In this document: positions 52,928 through 60,701 of the stretch, one piece after another
How positions within the stretch are numbered: position 1 is the stretch's first letter
How the letters are laid out: the number at the start of each line of letters is the position of its first letter
Program-made: the position numbers and the translations under genes
Assembly: GCA_001795455.1 (NCBI GenBank)
Contig: MGPB01000021.1
Coordinates: forward strand, 248,001-312,000
DNA: 64,000 bases
Direction of reading: 5' to 3'
Source: Curvibacter sp. GWA2_63_95
GTDB taxonomy: Bacteria; Pseudomonadota; Gammaproteobacteria; Burkholderiales; Burkholderiaceae_C
Notes under the pieces: generated by a model
The model's database searches: none
The model's input: only the letters and a program-made list of their open reading frames with translations
Told to the model about the DNA's origin: nothing

Positions 52928-54030
52928 CGTCGTAGTACCAGCCAAGAGAAGGCAGTGAGAGAAATCACCGAATAAATCAGCCCCGGCAGCGCCGCGGTAA
53001 ACCAGGGCTGCCAGCCCTGCAGGTTGCCCAGGTCGTTCATCACGTTGTTGAGCAGCACAAAGCTGATGCCCGCCATGACGCCGCCAAAGGTGTAGCTGGC
53101 AATGCCGCCGGATCGGAAATGCAGGTAGGCAAAGGGCAGGGCCAGCACCACCATCACCAGGCAACTCATGGGGTAGAACACTTTTTTCCAGAACTGGATT
53201 TCGTATTTCTGCGCCGATTGGCCGTTGGCATTGAGGTGGCGCATGTACTGGAACAGGTCGATGGTGCCCATGCGCTCGGGGCGCAGCACAGCAGCCGAGA
53301 CCATTTCGGCGCTCACCTTGGTGGGCCAGCGAAAGCTCTCGAACTGGGCCCGGTCGGCACGGGGTGTGGCGCTTTCGGGGGCGGTGAACTCGGTGCGCTC
53401 CACGTCCTGCAGCAACCAGGATTCGTCTTCGCCAAACTGCCCGGTTTTGCCCTGCGTCAGGGACACCAGATAACCCTGGTTGTCAAACTCGAAGATGCGC
53501 ACGTCTTCCATGCTGGCATCCGGTGCCAGCGAGCCCACGTTAACGGCATAGTGGCCATAGGCCTGTTTTTCCTTCAGCCAGGCGCCAGTCTTGCCGACCG
53601 ACATGCTGCCCTGGAAGCGCGACTTGAGCAACTGCGCGGTTTTGTCGGCCAGGGGCGCTACATAGTCGCCTACGGCAAAGGTGAACAACACAAAACCCAG
53701 GCCCAGTGCCATCAGCGTGCGCAGGGCACGCCAGGGGCCCAGGCCGCTGGTGCGCAAGATGGTGAACTCCGAGCTGCGCGCCAAGCGTGCCATGACAAAA
53801 ATGGTACCAATCAACACGGTGATGGGGAACAGTTCGTAAACGTGGCTGGGAATCATCAACGCTACATAGATCAGCGCTTGGGGAATTTGGTAACCCACCG
53901 ATTTGATCTTGCCCACGGCCTGCAGCTCTTCCACCACATCAAAGAAGAAGAACAGGGCGATGAAGCCCAGCGTAACCAGAAACACGGCGGCGATGACCTC
54001 GCCGTACAACAAACGCCGCAGGGTTTTCAT
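52924..54030 (-). CDS. lptG: LPS export permease LptG
   Basis: A 368-aa inner-membrane permease of the LptBFG lipopolysaccharide transporter (YjgP/YjgQ family). N-terminus MKTLRRLLYGEVIAAVFLVT, coupling-helix region RSSEFTILRTSGLGPWRAL, a periplasmic beta-jellyroll domain in the middle (DASMEDVRIFEFDNQG) and three C-terminal spans. Start at 54030 overlaps the lptF stop by ATGA. A longer frame to 54105 is inside lptF. Confidence 0.95.
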   Translation of the reverse strand: MKTLRRLLYGEVIAAVFLVTLGFIALFFFFDVVEELQAVGKIKSVGYQIPQALIYVALMIPSHVYELFPITVLIGTIFVMARLARSSEFTILRTSGLGPWRALRTLMALGLGFVLFTFAVGDYVAPLADKTAQLLKSRFQGSMSVGKTGAWLKEKQAYGHYAVNVGSLAPDASMEDVRIFEFDNQGYLVSLTQGKTGQFGEDESWLLQDVERTEFTAPESATPRADRAQFESFRWPTKVSAEMVSAAVLRPERMGTIDLFQYMRHLNANGQSAQKYEIQFWKKVFYPMSCLVMVVLALPFAYLHFRSGGIASYTFGGVMAGISFVLLNNVMNDLGNLQGWQPWFTAALPGLIYSVISLTAFSWLVLRR

Positions 54031-55133
54031 GGGCGGGCCTCCGGTGCGGTGGTGCGGCGTCGGCGCAGGCGAGGTGTCCAGTTGTGGTGGCGCTTGGTCA
54101 GCCACAGCAGGCCCAGCACCAGGGCACCACCATGCAAGGCCAGCAAAAATATGCCGAATTCGACCTGCCCGGACTGGATCCAGCTTTTGCCCAGCACCAG
54201 CAAGTTGAAATACACCACGAAAGTGAGGAAGGCAAAGCCCAGGTTGCCCGCCCGTCCGGCACGCGGGTTGACCCCGGCAGAGGCGAGGCCGATCACGATG
54301 AAATTCATCGCTGCAAAGGTGAGCCCGATGCGCCAGGCCAGCTCGGCCAGGTGCAGAGGCGTGGGGGACTGCACCAGCTCCAGGGTGGTCTTGGCATGGG
54401 TGGGCGCGTAGTCGCGGGTGGACTGGTCGTCTGCCCCCACGCGTGCGCCGTAGCGCTCAAACACGCTTACTGTCATGTCGGCTTTTCCTGGTGTGCGCTC
54501 CAGCCGTTGGCCATGGTCCAGCACCAAAAACTTGTCATCACCCATCACCTCGACCCGTCCGGTACGTGCAGAGGTGATGGTTTCTTTGCCCTGTTCCTGG
54601 GTGGCGATAAAGACGTTATTACCGGTTTGCTGGCCACGTGCGTCTTTTTCGATGAAAAACACGCGGTCACCATTGGCCGACTCCTGAAACTGGCCGGGCT
54701 CGATGCGGGCGATGTCGCCGCGCTTGTCGTACTTGTAGCGCAGGTCTTCAATGCGGCCAAAGGCCCAGGGCAGGATCAAAAAAGCCAGCGCCAGGATCAC
54801 CACCAAAATCGGCCAGGCAAAGCGAAACAGGGGTTTGAGCAGGGACGCCAGTCCGCGCCCGCTGCCAAACCAGATCACCATTTCGCTGTCCTGGTACATG
54901 CGGGTCAGTACGCTGAGCACTGCAATGAACAGACTCATGGACAGGATGGTGGGCATGTCGGAAAGCACCGTGTAGCCCATGATGATCATCACATCGGCCG
55001 GGTTGAAGGTGCCGCGCGAGGCCTCTCCCAGGGTGCGGATCAGCGTCATGGTCATGACCACGGTGACCAGCACCACCAAGGTGGCGCCGAAACTGCGTGC
55101 CAACTCTTTGCGGATGGAGGAATGGAATAACAT
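54027..55133 (-). CDS. lptF: LPS export permease LptF
   Basis: A 368-aa partner of LptG. N-terminal FHSSIRKELARSFGATLVVL with the first span, RMYQDSEMVIWFGSGRGLASLL as coupling helix region, periplasmic domain and spans near the C-terminus (FLTFVVYFNLLVLGKSWIQ). The start at 55133 was preferred over 55151 because it matches the family N-terminus (MLFHSSIRKE). It diverges from pepA with only 23 bases between the starts, a classic arrangement in proteobacteria. Confidence 0.95.
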   Translation of the reverse strand: MLFHSSIRKELARSFGATLVVLVTVVMTMTLIRTLGEASRGTFNPADVMIIMGYTVLSDMPTILSMSLFIAVLSVLTRMYQDSEMVIWFGSGRGLASLLKPLFRFAWPILVVILALAFLILPWAFGRIEDLRYKYDKRGDIARIEPGQFQESANGDRVFFIEKDARGQQTGNNVFIATQEQGKETITSARTGRVEVMGDDKFLVLDHGQRLERTPGKADMTVSVFERYGARVGADDQSTRDYAPTHAKTTLELVQSPTPLHLAELAWRIGLTFAAMNFIVIGLASAGVNPRAGRAGNLGFAFLTFVVYFNLLVLGKSWIQSGQVEFGIFLLALHGGALVLGLLWLTKRHHNWTPRLRRRRTTAPEARP

Positions 55134-55156
55134 GGTGGTGAAAGAAAGCACGAATT

Positions 55157-56602
55157 ATGAACTTTGAACTCAAGCCTTTGACCTTGGTGGGCCTTGCCAA
55201 CGAAAAATGTGATGTCCTGGTGCTGCTGGTGCCGCAGGATTTCAAGCCAGGCAAGGACGAGCTGTCGCTGTTGGTGGCCCAAGCCGTGAAAGCCGGTGAC
55301 TTGGGGGCCAAGCCCGGGCAACTGGTCTCGCTGTACCGGGCATCGCAGGCCAATGCGCCGCGCTTGCTGCTGGTGGGGATTGGCGAGGGGCGGGCCAAGC
55401 AAGTGCGGGCTGCGGTGGCGTCGGCACTGGGCTCGGTCAAGGCCGCCCTGGGCAAAAAAGTGGTGCTGGCCTTCGCGGCGGCAGCCCATGAGGACGCCGT
55501 GCGGGCTGCGGTATTGGCTGCGGCGGATGCCACGTACAGCTACACCCATGCCAAAAGCAAGCCTGAGCCACGCACCCTGCAGAAATGCCTGGTCGCGGCC
55601 AGCAACGCGACCGAGGTATCCGCCAGCTTTGCGCGTGCCACTGCCACGGTGTTGGGCATGGAGCTGGCCAAGGAGTGGGCCAATCGTCCCGCCAACCACG
55701 CCACACCAACGCTTCTGGGGCAAGCGGCTCAGGCCCTGGCCAAGCTGCCCAAGGTGTCGTGCGAAGTGCTGGGCCCCAAGGAAGTGGCCAAGCTGGGCAT
55801 GGGCTCTTTCATGGCCGTGGCCCAAGGTTCAGACGAGCCCTTGCGCTTCATCGTCTTGCGCTATGACGGCGCAGCCAAGACCAAAGCGCCCACCGTGCTG
55901 GTGGGCAAGGGCATTACCTTTGACAGCGGCGGCATTTCCATCAAACCCGCTGCCGAGATGGACGAGATGAAGTTCGACATGTCGGGGGCTGCCAGCGTGT
56001 TGGGGGTGTTCCGGGCACTGGCCGAACTCAAACCCCACCTCAATGTCGTGGGCCTGATTCCGGCTTGCGAAAACCTGATCAATGGCCGTGCCGTCAAGCC
56101 TGGTGATGTGGTGACCAGCATGAGCGGGCAGACCATTGAGATTTTGAACACCGACGCCGAAGGCCGGCTGGTGCTGTGTGATGCACTCAGTTATGCCGAA
56201 CGCTTCAAACCTACCGCCGTGGTGGATATCGCCACACTCACTGGCGCGTGCGTAGTGGCCCTGGGCAGCGTGCGCAGTGGTTTGTTTACCAGTGACGATG
56301 CTCTGGGAGATGCTTTGCTGGAGGCGGGTGAGTGCAGTGCCGACCTGGCCTGGCGTATGCCCCTGGACGACGACTACGCGGATGGCCTCAAAACCAATTT
56401 TGCGGATGTGGCCAACGTGGCAGGACGCATGGGCGGCGCAATTACAGCCGCCAAATTCTTGCAGCGTTTCACCAGCCAGTACCCCTGGGCGCACCTGGAC
56501 ATCGCCGGTACCGCCTGGAAAAGTGGTGCGGCGAAGGGCGCTACTGGGCGCCCTGTAGGGCTGCTCGTTGAATTCCTGATGGCCCGGGCGGAGAACAAGT
56601 GA
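55157..56602 (+). CDS. pepA: Leucyl aminopeptidase PepA
   Basis: A 481-aa M17 metallo-aminopeptidase. The catalytic domain has VGKGITFDSGGISIKPA (metal Lys/Asp), NTDAEGRLVLCDAL (the M17 signature) and SGAASVLGVFRAL. N-terminal macro-like domain starts FELKPLTLVGLANEK. It removes N-terminal residues from peptides and in some bacteria also binds DNA. Overlaps holC by 4 bases; divergent from lptF. Confidence 0.96.
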   Translation: MNFELKPLTLVGLANEKCDVLVLLVPQDFKPGKDELSLLVAQAVKAGDLGAKPGQLVSLYRASQANAPRLLLVGIGEGRAKQVRAAVASALGSVKAALGKKVVLAFAAAAHEDAVRAAVLAAADATYSYTHAKSKPEPRTLQKCLVAASNATEVSASFARATATVLGMELAKEWANRPANHATPTLLGQAAQALAKLPKVSCEVLGPKEVAKLGMGSFMAVAQGSDEPLRFIVLRYDGAAKTKAPTVLVGKGITFDSGGISIKPAAEMDEMKFDMSGAASVLGVFRALAELKPHLNVVGLIPACENLINGRAVKPGDVVTSMSGQTIEILNTDAEGRLVLCDALSYAERFKPTAVVDIATLTGACVVALGSVRSGLFTSDDALGDALLEAGECSADLAWRMPLDDDYADGLKTNFADVANVAGRMGGAITAAKFLQRFTSQYPWAHLDIAGTAWKSGAAKGATGRPVGLLVEFLMARAENK

Positions 56603-57030
56603 CGGAAGTGGCCTTCCATTTTGGTGCACCCAACAAGCTGGAATACGCCGGACGCCTGCTGCGCAAGGCCGTCGGGCGCGGCGCACGTTTGGTCGTACTG
56701 GGTTCGCACGACATGGTGCGCCGCCTCGACGCCCATTTATGGGCGCAATCGCCGACCGAGTTTTTGGCACATTGTGTGGATGGGGATCCGTCGACATCGC
56801 GCAGTCCGGTGGTGTTGGCCAGTGCGCTGCATGCGGGCTTGCCCGCCGACCGTGTGTTGCTGAATCTGTCAGACGCCGTGCCAGACGGTTTTGACCGGTT
56901 TGACCGGGTGATTGAGGTGGTGAGCCACGACGAGGAAGACCGTTTGGCGGCCCGTGGGCGATGGAAACATTACGCCCAGCGGGGAATTGCCATCCAAAAA
57001 CACGACCTGAATCTCAAAGGAGCCGCGTGA
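56599..57030 (+). CDS. holC: DNA polymerase III chi subunit
   Basis: A 143-aa HolC. Conserved N-terminus VAFHFGAPNKLEYAGRLLRK, then RLVVLGSHDMVRRLDAHLW and the C-terminal RFDRVIEVVSHDEEDRLAAR. Chi links the clamp loader to SSB. It starts with GTG overlapping the pepA stop (GTGA), the usual pepA-holC order. Overlaps the following small gene by one base (TGATG). Confidence 0.94.
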   Translation: MTEVAFHFGAPNKLEYAGRLLRKAVGRGARLVVLGSHDMVRRLDAHLWAQSPTEFLAHCVDGDPSTSRSPVVLASALHAGLPADRVLLNLSDAVPDGFDRFDRVIEVVSHDEEDRLAARGRWKHYAQRGIAIQKHDLNLKGAA

Positions 57031-57323
57031 TGCGCACCTCCAAACCCACGCCGCGTTTTTTACCTACGCTGACCGAGGTGGTGCAGCCGCCCCATGCCCC
57101 TGAGCCGCCGCCGCAGTCCCCTATCGATACCGACGTCATGGTGGCCAGAGTGATGCAGGCCGTGGCGCCCCATATCGAGAACCAGCTCCGCGAACTGGTT
57201 GCTGATCTGGTGCAGGAACAGTTGCGTGAACTCTCTCCGCGTATCCAGCACGACTTGGCGCAAATGGTGCGTGCCGCGGTGGAGGGTGCTGTGGCAGAAA
57301 TGCCGGTGCCCCCAAGCCGCTAG
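57030..57323 (+). CDS. Small protein downstream of holC (97 aa, DUF2486-like)
   Basis: A 97-aa protein. The N-terminus RFLPTLTEVVQPP followed by a proline-rich spacer resembles DUF2486 proteins encoded after holC in Burkholderiales; residues 40-90 form one long amphipathic helix rich in Gln/Glu/Leu (QLRELVADLVQEQLRELS), probably a coiled coil. Start at 57030 overlaps the holC stop. Function unknown; position suggests co-expression with replication gene holC. Confidence 0.75.
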   Translation: MRTSKPTPRFLPTLTEVVQPPHAPEPPPQSPIDTDVMVARVMQAVAPHIENQLRELVADLVQEQLRELSPRIQHDLAQMVRAAVEGAVAEMPVPPSR

Positions 57324-57404
57324 GCCAGCACCCATATTTTTTTGTGCAGTTTGCCGGCCCTCAGCCCAATCTGCCCCTAAAGACAGGCTAGAATACGAGG
57401 CTCT

Positions 57405-57494
57405 GGAGCGGTGGATGAGCGGTTTAAGTCACACGCCTGGAAAGCGTGCGTGGGGTAAAACCCACCGCGGGTTCGAATCCCGCCTGCTCCGCCA
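57405..57494 (+). tRNA. tRNA-Ser (GGA)
   Basis: A 90-nt class II tRNA with long variable arm. Acceptor GGAGCGG pairs with CTGCTCC region; anticodon loop CTGGAAA gives GGA; variable arm GTGGGgtaaaACCCAC; T-arm GCGGGTTCGAATCCCGC; encoded CCA at 57492-57494. A TAGAAT -10-like sequence sits at 57389-57394. tRNA-Ser genes are frequent integration sites and the sequence beyond it is of accessory type, but no second copy of the 3' end is found in this window. Confidence 0.96.
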
Positions 57495-57501
57495 GAAAAT
57501 G

Positions 57502-57534
57502 AAAAAAGCCCATGTAAATCATGGGCTTTTTTTT
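57502..57534 (+). terminator. Intrinsic terminator after tRNA-Ser
   Basis: AAAAAAGCCCATG-taaat-CATGGGCTTTTTTTT, a perfect stem with a strong T-run, 7 bases after the tRNA 3' end. Confidence 0.93.
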
Positions 57535-57686
57535 GTCTGTATGTTTTGACTATCAATTCAACTATCAATTAGCTAGTCGTTAGCCGTCTCTTTTGGGCCA
57601 GGAGCAGTCGTTGGAGAATGTACTGAACGTCATAGGTTGCCCTCATATGGCATGTATGCTTCATGCCAGAAGGTGGGGAGAGCAAC
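57535..57686. other. Gap at the start of the accessory region
   Basis: No gene is visible. There is a short direct repeat ATCAATT (57552-57575, two copies) and a GTTAGCC core-like word near 57587. The promoter of the following gene must be here, but I cannot place it. Confidence 0.4.
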
Positions 57687-58403
57687 ATGAAAGCGATGAT
57701 TAATTTCGTCCGAGGTGTTTGGACGAAGGGTCGGCACCTGATCAACCATTATTGGGTATGGTCTGGCACGTTCCTCTGCGCGCTCTACGTTGGTCTTCTG
57801 GCTTTGTACAGCGAAACTGTGTGGAACTGGCTTTCCAATACAAACGCTCCAGCTTGGGTTCAGGCTGTGGGGTCAGTGATTGCGATTGTTGCGGCCTTCT
57901 CTATTGCCAACAGCCAGTCGAACACTCAACGGCAAGAGCAGGCAAAGCGTGAGCGTGCATCTGCTGCTGTTGTGGCACGCGCAATGGTTGCCCAGCTGGC
58001 GACGCTCAATGCTGCCTGCAAATCCATCAAGGAATTCACATCAGTCGAAAGCGACCGCACGTTCATTACCAGTGACTACGTCACATGGCTCAATAATGCA
58101 GAGAGCCCAACCAATGAGAATCTCTTGCACCTCGCTAGTGCCATACCAGACGCCGCGATGGCCTATATAGACGCATTCGAAATGAGGGAGACTTTGCTTG
58201 CCACCATCAGATCCTTCGCCAGCACTCACCTGGTGAACCTGCAACTGTCCGTTGCCCAGAGGACCGCACTGTACGTTCTTGCCGACGATGGCGCGAACCA
58301 ATGTGCAGTAGCGGCAACAGGCATCAAGACTTTGTATTCTGATTCGCAGCGTAGCGATCAGAAAGCGCTTTTCAACATGTTCGCAGCTCCAAGGGCTAGG
58401 TAG
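57687..58403 (+). CDS. Hypothetical membrane protein (238 aa), possible cassette gene
   Basis: Unrecognised. The start at 57687 follows ggtggggag; ATG 57663 would add 8 residues. Two hydrophobic segments at residues about 27-47 (VWSGTFLCALYVGLLALYSE) and 57-77 (AWVQAVGSVIAIVAAFSIA) flank a short loop, followed by a charged helix (NTQRQEQAKRERASAAVVA) and a cytoplasmic helical domain. The plan of two N-terminal spans then a soluble helical domain is seen in several uncharacterised island proteins. Codon use is less GC-biased than upstream genes. An attC-like site begins 61 bases after the stop. Confidence 0.7.
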   Translation: MKAMINFVRGVWTKGRHLINHYWVWSGTFLCALYVGLLALYSETVWNWLSNTNAPAWVQAVGSVIAIVAAFSIANSQSNTQRQEQAKRERASAAVVARAMVAQLATLNAACKSIKEFTSVESDRTFITSDYVTWLNNAESPTNENLLHLASAIPDAAMAYIDAFEMRETLLATIRSFASTHLVNLQLSVAQRTALYVLADDGANQCAVAATGIKTLYSDSQRSDQKALFNMFAAPRAR

Positions 58404-58463
58404 CCGTCGACCGCGACCGCCCGGGCGCATCTTCATACGCTTAGTAAAGGAACCGCAAGTGAG

Positions 58464-58553
58464 GGTTAACAGCTTCTTCGACACGGACGCACAGGCGGCT
58501 CTGTGCGCTTCGCCCACATGTCACCTGTTCGCCGGTCAAGTCGGACGTTGGCC
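58464..58553 (+). other. attC-like integron recombination site
   Basis: A 90-bp site with outer core R'' GGTTAAC (58464-58470) and R' GTTGGCC (58547-58553), which pair throughout if two T-G wobbles are allowed. Inner L'' CTTCGACACGG (58476-58486) pairs with L' CCGGTCAAG (58532-58540) leaving two extrahelical bases, and spacers are 5 and 6 nt. The variable middle contains GCACAG...CTGTGC. This matches the folded attC plan. The next gene starts 3 bases after R' (GTTGGCC-GTC-ATG), as in cassettes. No integrase is in the window. Confidence 0.6.
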
Positions 58554-58556
58554 GTC

Positions 58557-59333
58557 ATGAACTCACAGCTCACTTGGCTTCGTGCAAAGCTATTCGATAG
58601 TCCGCAGGACGTTACTGGGTTTCACTATGAGCCGCTGGATCGCGCATCGCAATTCGCTGAAGCCGCACCGGGCCTGACAGTCGGTACCTTTCGAGATGCA
58701 CCACCATGGATCGTGGTAGACCTTTCACTTGCCAAAACTATTGTTGCCTCCTGGCCAGGGCGACTCTGGGAGGTTCAAATCATCAATCAAGCCTCAGAGC
58801 AACCTGTGGCTAGTGCTGGCTATATTCGTGCCACCGCTGTTCGAGTGGTCAGAGAACTGCCATCTGCAATGCTGTTTGGTGCCAGCGGTGAGGCAGTTGC
58901 CTCAATTCTCAGTGTCGCAGCCCAGTTAACAATGGACCAACGAGATCAACTGGCCCGCATGCACAATGAAGCTGGTGACGATGCCTATTCACAGGCATGG
59001 AATCGATGGCTAATTGAATCAGACCCGACCAGCGTCTATTATGGTGACGATCATAGGAATACGCTTGCGATTAGCACAGGAGAAGAGCGCTCACCACTCG
59101 GCTCCGCCTTCACCGTTCTTTGTACGGTTCTTTCTCGGCGCGCGGCCGAGATTGATGATGCGGCAGCTTTTGTCGACGATGGGGAAGAACGCTACTTTTC
59201 CCCGATATGGGCGAAAGTTTTCGCAAGTCTGCTGCATGCCTGCATGGCAATCGGTGCAGATGTAAGCCTCATTCCTCGCAATCAACGTTCGGTGCTTAGG
59301 GCTGCATACGACAGTCTGACGGCAATCAAATGA
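58557..59333 (+). CDS. Hypothetical protein (258 aa), probable gene-cassette product
   Basis: Unrecognised soluble protein. Start at 58557 lies directly behind the attC-like R' core, and the stop is followed within one base by a second attC-type left half, which is typical of cassette genes. The N-terminus (NSQLTWLRAKLFDSPQDVTG) leads to an alpha/beta segment (TFRDAPPWIVVDLSLAKTI, WEVQIINQASEQPVASAGY) and a helical C-terminal half ending SVLRAAYDSLTAIK. No catalytic motif is recognised. The frame is open to 58503, but that part overlaps the attC fold. Confidence 0.7.
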   Translation: MNSQLTWLRAKLFDSPQDVTGFHYEPLDRASQFAEAAPGLTVGTFRDAPPWIVVDLSLAKTIVASWPGRLWEVQIINQASEQPVASAGYIRATAVRVVRELPSAMLFGASGEAVASILSVAAQLTMDQRDQLARMHNEAGDDAYSQAWNRWLIESDPTSVYYGDDHRNTLAISTGEERSPLGSAFTVLCTVLSRRAAEIDDAAAFVDDGEERYFSPIWAKVFASLLHACMAIGADVSLIPRNQRSVLRAAYDSLTAIK

Positions 59334-59334
59334 C

Positions 59335-59356
59335 ACCCAACCCATCAATCGAGCGG
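59335..59356 (+). other. Left half of a second attC-like site
   Basis: ACCCAAC (R'' consensus RYYYAAC), a 5-nt spacer and AATCGAGCGG (L''), starting just after the TGA of the cassette gene. CTCGATTG at 59421-59428 could pair with CAATCGAG (59346-59353), but no GTTRRRY core follows. The site looks truncated. Confidence 0.45.
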
Positions 59357-59809
59357 AGGCCAGGAGGTCGCGGCCTTCGAGATCAAGGGGCTGCCAAAGC
59401 GAAAGAAGCTCAGACAGAAACTCGATTGAGTGCGCCCGGAATGGGCCAAATACGGCATTTGACGAACGACTGCTTTGAATAGAGCCTATTGATCAAAATT
59501 GCCTGAAATTCACCCGAATGGGGGATGGCGTGACCTTTCTCGCTAGGTCAGAATTAGCAATGGAAGCGGAATTACATGAGTTTGCTCAAAAGAAATATGG
59601 TGCTCGATATTCGCTACATAAAAGACCTTCGTTCGTGCTATGGGGTTCTCTGCATTTTTGTCTCCTTTTTGAAACGACATGAAGTACAAAAAACTTTATT
59701 TTTACGTGGATGGCAGGTGACCATAAAGTTGAGCATCGAGCAGGTTTCGCTCTATCCATCACGTTAGCCCCAATCAATTTACTGTCTGCTCAACCAACCT
59801 CAGATCACA
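59357..59809. other. Gene-poor gap, possible gene remnants
   Basis: About 450 bases with no convincing gene. A short frame ending at 59429 (EVAAFEIKGLPKRKKLRQKL) may be the tail of a lost cassette gene. Small open frames at 59560-59679 (39 aa) and 59576-59767 (63 aa) lack good ribosome sites and family features. A GTTAGCC word occurs at 59763. The promoter of the four-gene unit that begins at 59810 must be in the AT-rich right part. Confidence 0.4.
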
Positions 59810-59974
59810 ATGCGAGAACTCCTTTCGATCCTTGCTGACATCGCGACAATCGTCACGGCTTTGTGCGCTACCGGAATCCTAGTACGGATTAATGTTCACC
59901 TGAATAACAACTCAAGCAAGAACGCAGCGCAGCGTGCGAGCGGCAAGAACAACAGTCAGAACATTAAGCAATGA
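59810..59974 (+). CDS. Small single-span membrane protein, candidate effector of an ABC-3C-type system (54 aa)
   Basis: A 54-aa protein beginning MRELLSILADIATIVTALCA, in which residues 4-26 form one membrane span, followed by a polar Asn/Ser-rich tail. The tail ends QRASGKNNSQNIKQ. The pattern Q-x-A-x-G-x-x-N-S-Q recurs at the N-terminus of the next protein (QTAIGSYNSQV). Its stop overlaps the next start (ATGA), so the two are translated together. Size, membrane span and position in front of an SMC-like ATPase suggest a membrane-acting effector kept in check by the other components. All of this is inference; the gene is short but its tight overlap supports it. Confidence 0.65.
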   Translation: MRELLSILADIATIVTALCATGILVRINVHLNNNSSKNAAQRASGKNNSQNIKQ

Positions 59975-60462
59975 CGGGGGTCAAGCAAACCGCGATCGGA
60001 AGCTACAACTCGCAGGTCACAAAGGTTTTTAACCGTCCATTTGACCCCGTAGACATCTGCGCTAGCAACATATCGCAGATCCTCAAAAAGATTGCGCACC
60101 TTGATTTTTTAACAGTTTCAGATAGCCGTCTGCGGCCACCAAACATCTCGGCCAAGAACCAGGTCAATGCAATCGATACCGCAAACTCGTTGCAAATTGA
60201 GCAATCGTACGCCCTGTGGGACGAGATAACAGACTCGATACGATCTGATGCCGAAGGCGGCATCGCATCGGACTATACAAAGGCAGCATACATTCTGAAC
60301 CAACTCTATTTGGCGAGATTTCAGGGAGATTTTCCGGGGTTCAAGCTTCATGCGATAGGCATTTACTGTGAAAACACAGGTGCGGATCTTGATGAAGCGC
60401 ACGTGCTAATTCATCTGATGCACTACATGTATCTCAGTTGCCAGATAGGCCTAACCCCATGA
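59971..60462 (+). CDS. ABC-3C-type component with N-terminal GxxN motif (163 aa)
   Basis: A 163-aa mainly helical protein. Residues 4-18 (VKQTAIGSYNSQVTK) form a short polar beta-prone stretch resembling RHIM-like motifs; the rest (DICASNISQILKKIAHLDF ... DYTKAAYILNQLYLARFQGD ... AHVLIHLMHYMYLSC) is helical. In ABC three-component systems the first gene usually carries a helical C-terminal domain that interacts with the ABC ATPase; this protein would be that domain without a fused enzyme. Overlaps both neighbours by 4 bases. Family assignment comes from gene order and the DUF2326-type partner. Confidence 0.6.
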   Translation: MTGVKQTAIGSYNSQVTKVFNRPFDPVDICASNISQILKKIAHLDFLTVSDSRLRPPNISAKNQVNAIDTANSLQIEQSYALWDEITDSIRSDAEGGIASDYTKAAYILNQLYLARFQGDFPGFKLHAIGIYCENTGADLDEAHVLIHLMHYMYLSCQIGLTP

Positions 60463-60701
60463 TCCGCATCGGTCAATTTAGTACACCTCAGAACAGCTCT
60501 CTGCTCTTGGCTGGTCGAATCGGTCTCCATCTGAGAAATCAGAAGTCAGATTCGCTGCTGACGCTTCAGAAGAGATTCTGTTCCGATGCCACACCCGGAA
60601 TTCGGACCACTTTTACCGAAAGCCTGATTCTTCTATTTGCGCTGGGTAAAGTGTCATTCGACCCTCAAACAGATCAAGTGGTCTACGATGAAAATCCGTA
60701 A
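60459..60701 (+). CDS. ABC-3C-type middle component (80 aa)
   Basis: An 80-aa protein, MIRIGQFSTPQNSSLLLAGR at its start and FTESLILLFALGKVSFDPQT then DQVVYDENP at its end. Small winged-helix-like middle components with a C-terminal strand ending in a D-x-x-x-x-Y-like phrase are the second gene of ABC-3C systems. Start ATG 60459 overlaps the upstream stop (ATGA), and its 3' end overlaps the ATPase start by 14 bases. No enzymatic motif. Confidence 0.65.
   Translation: MIRIGQFSTPQNSSLLLAGRIGLHLRNQKSDSLLTLQKRFCSDATPGIRTTFTESLILLFALGKVSFDPQTDQVVYDENP

Noticed and set aside
57576..57594. GTTAGCC word after the tRNA-Ser terminator as a first integron core site
   Set aside because: No partner core or inner arms could be found at the right spacing; likewise for GTTAGCC at 59763.
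59576..59767. 63-codon open frame between the cassette gene and the ABC-3C-type unit
   Set aside because: No ribosome site, no recognisable composition, overlaps another equally weak frame; kept only as a note in the gap entry.
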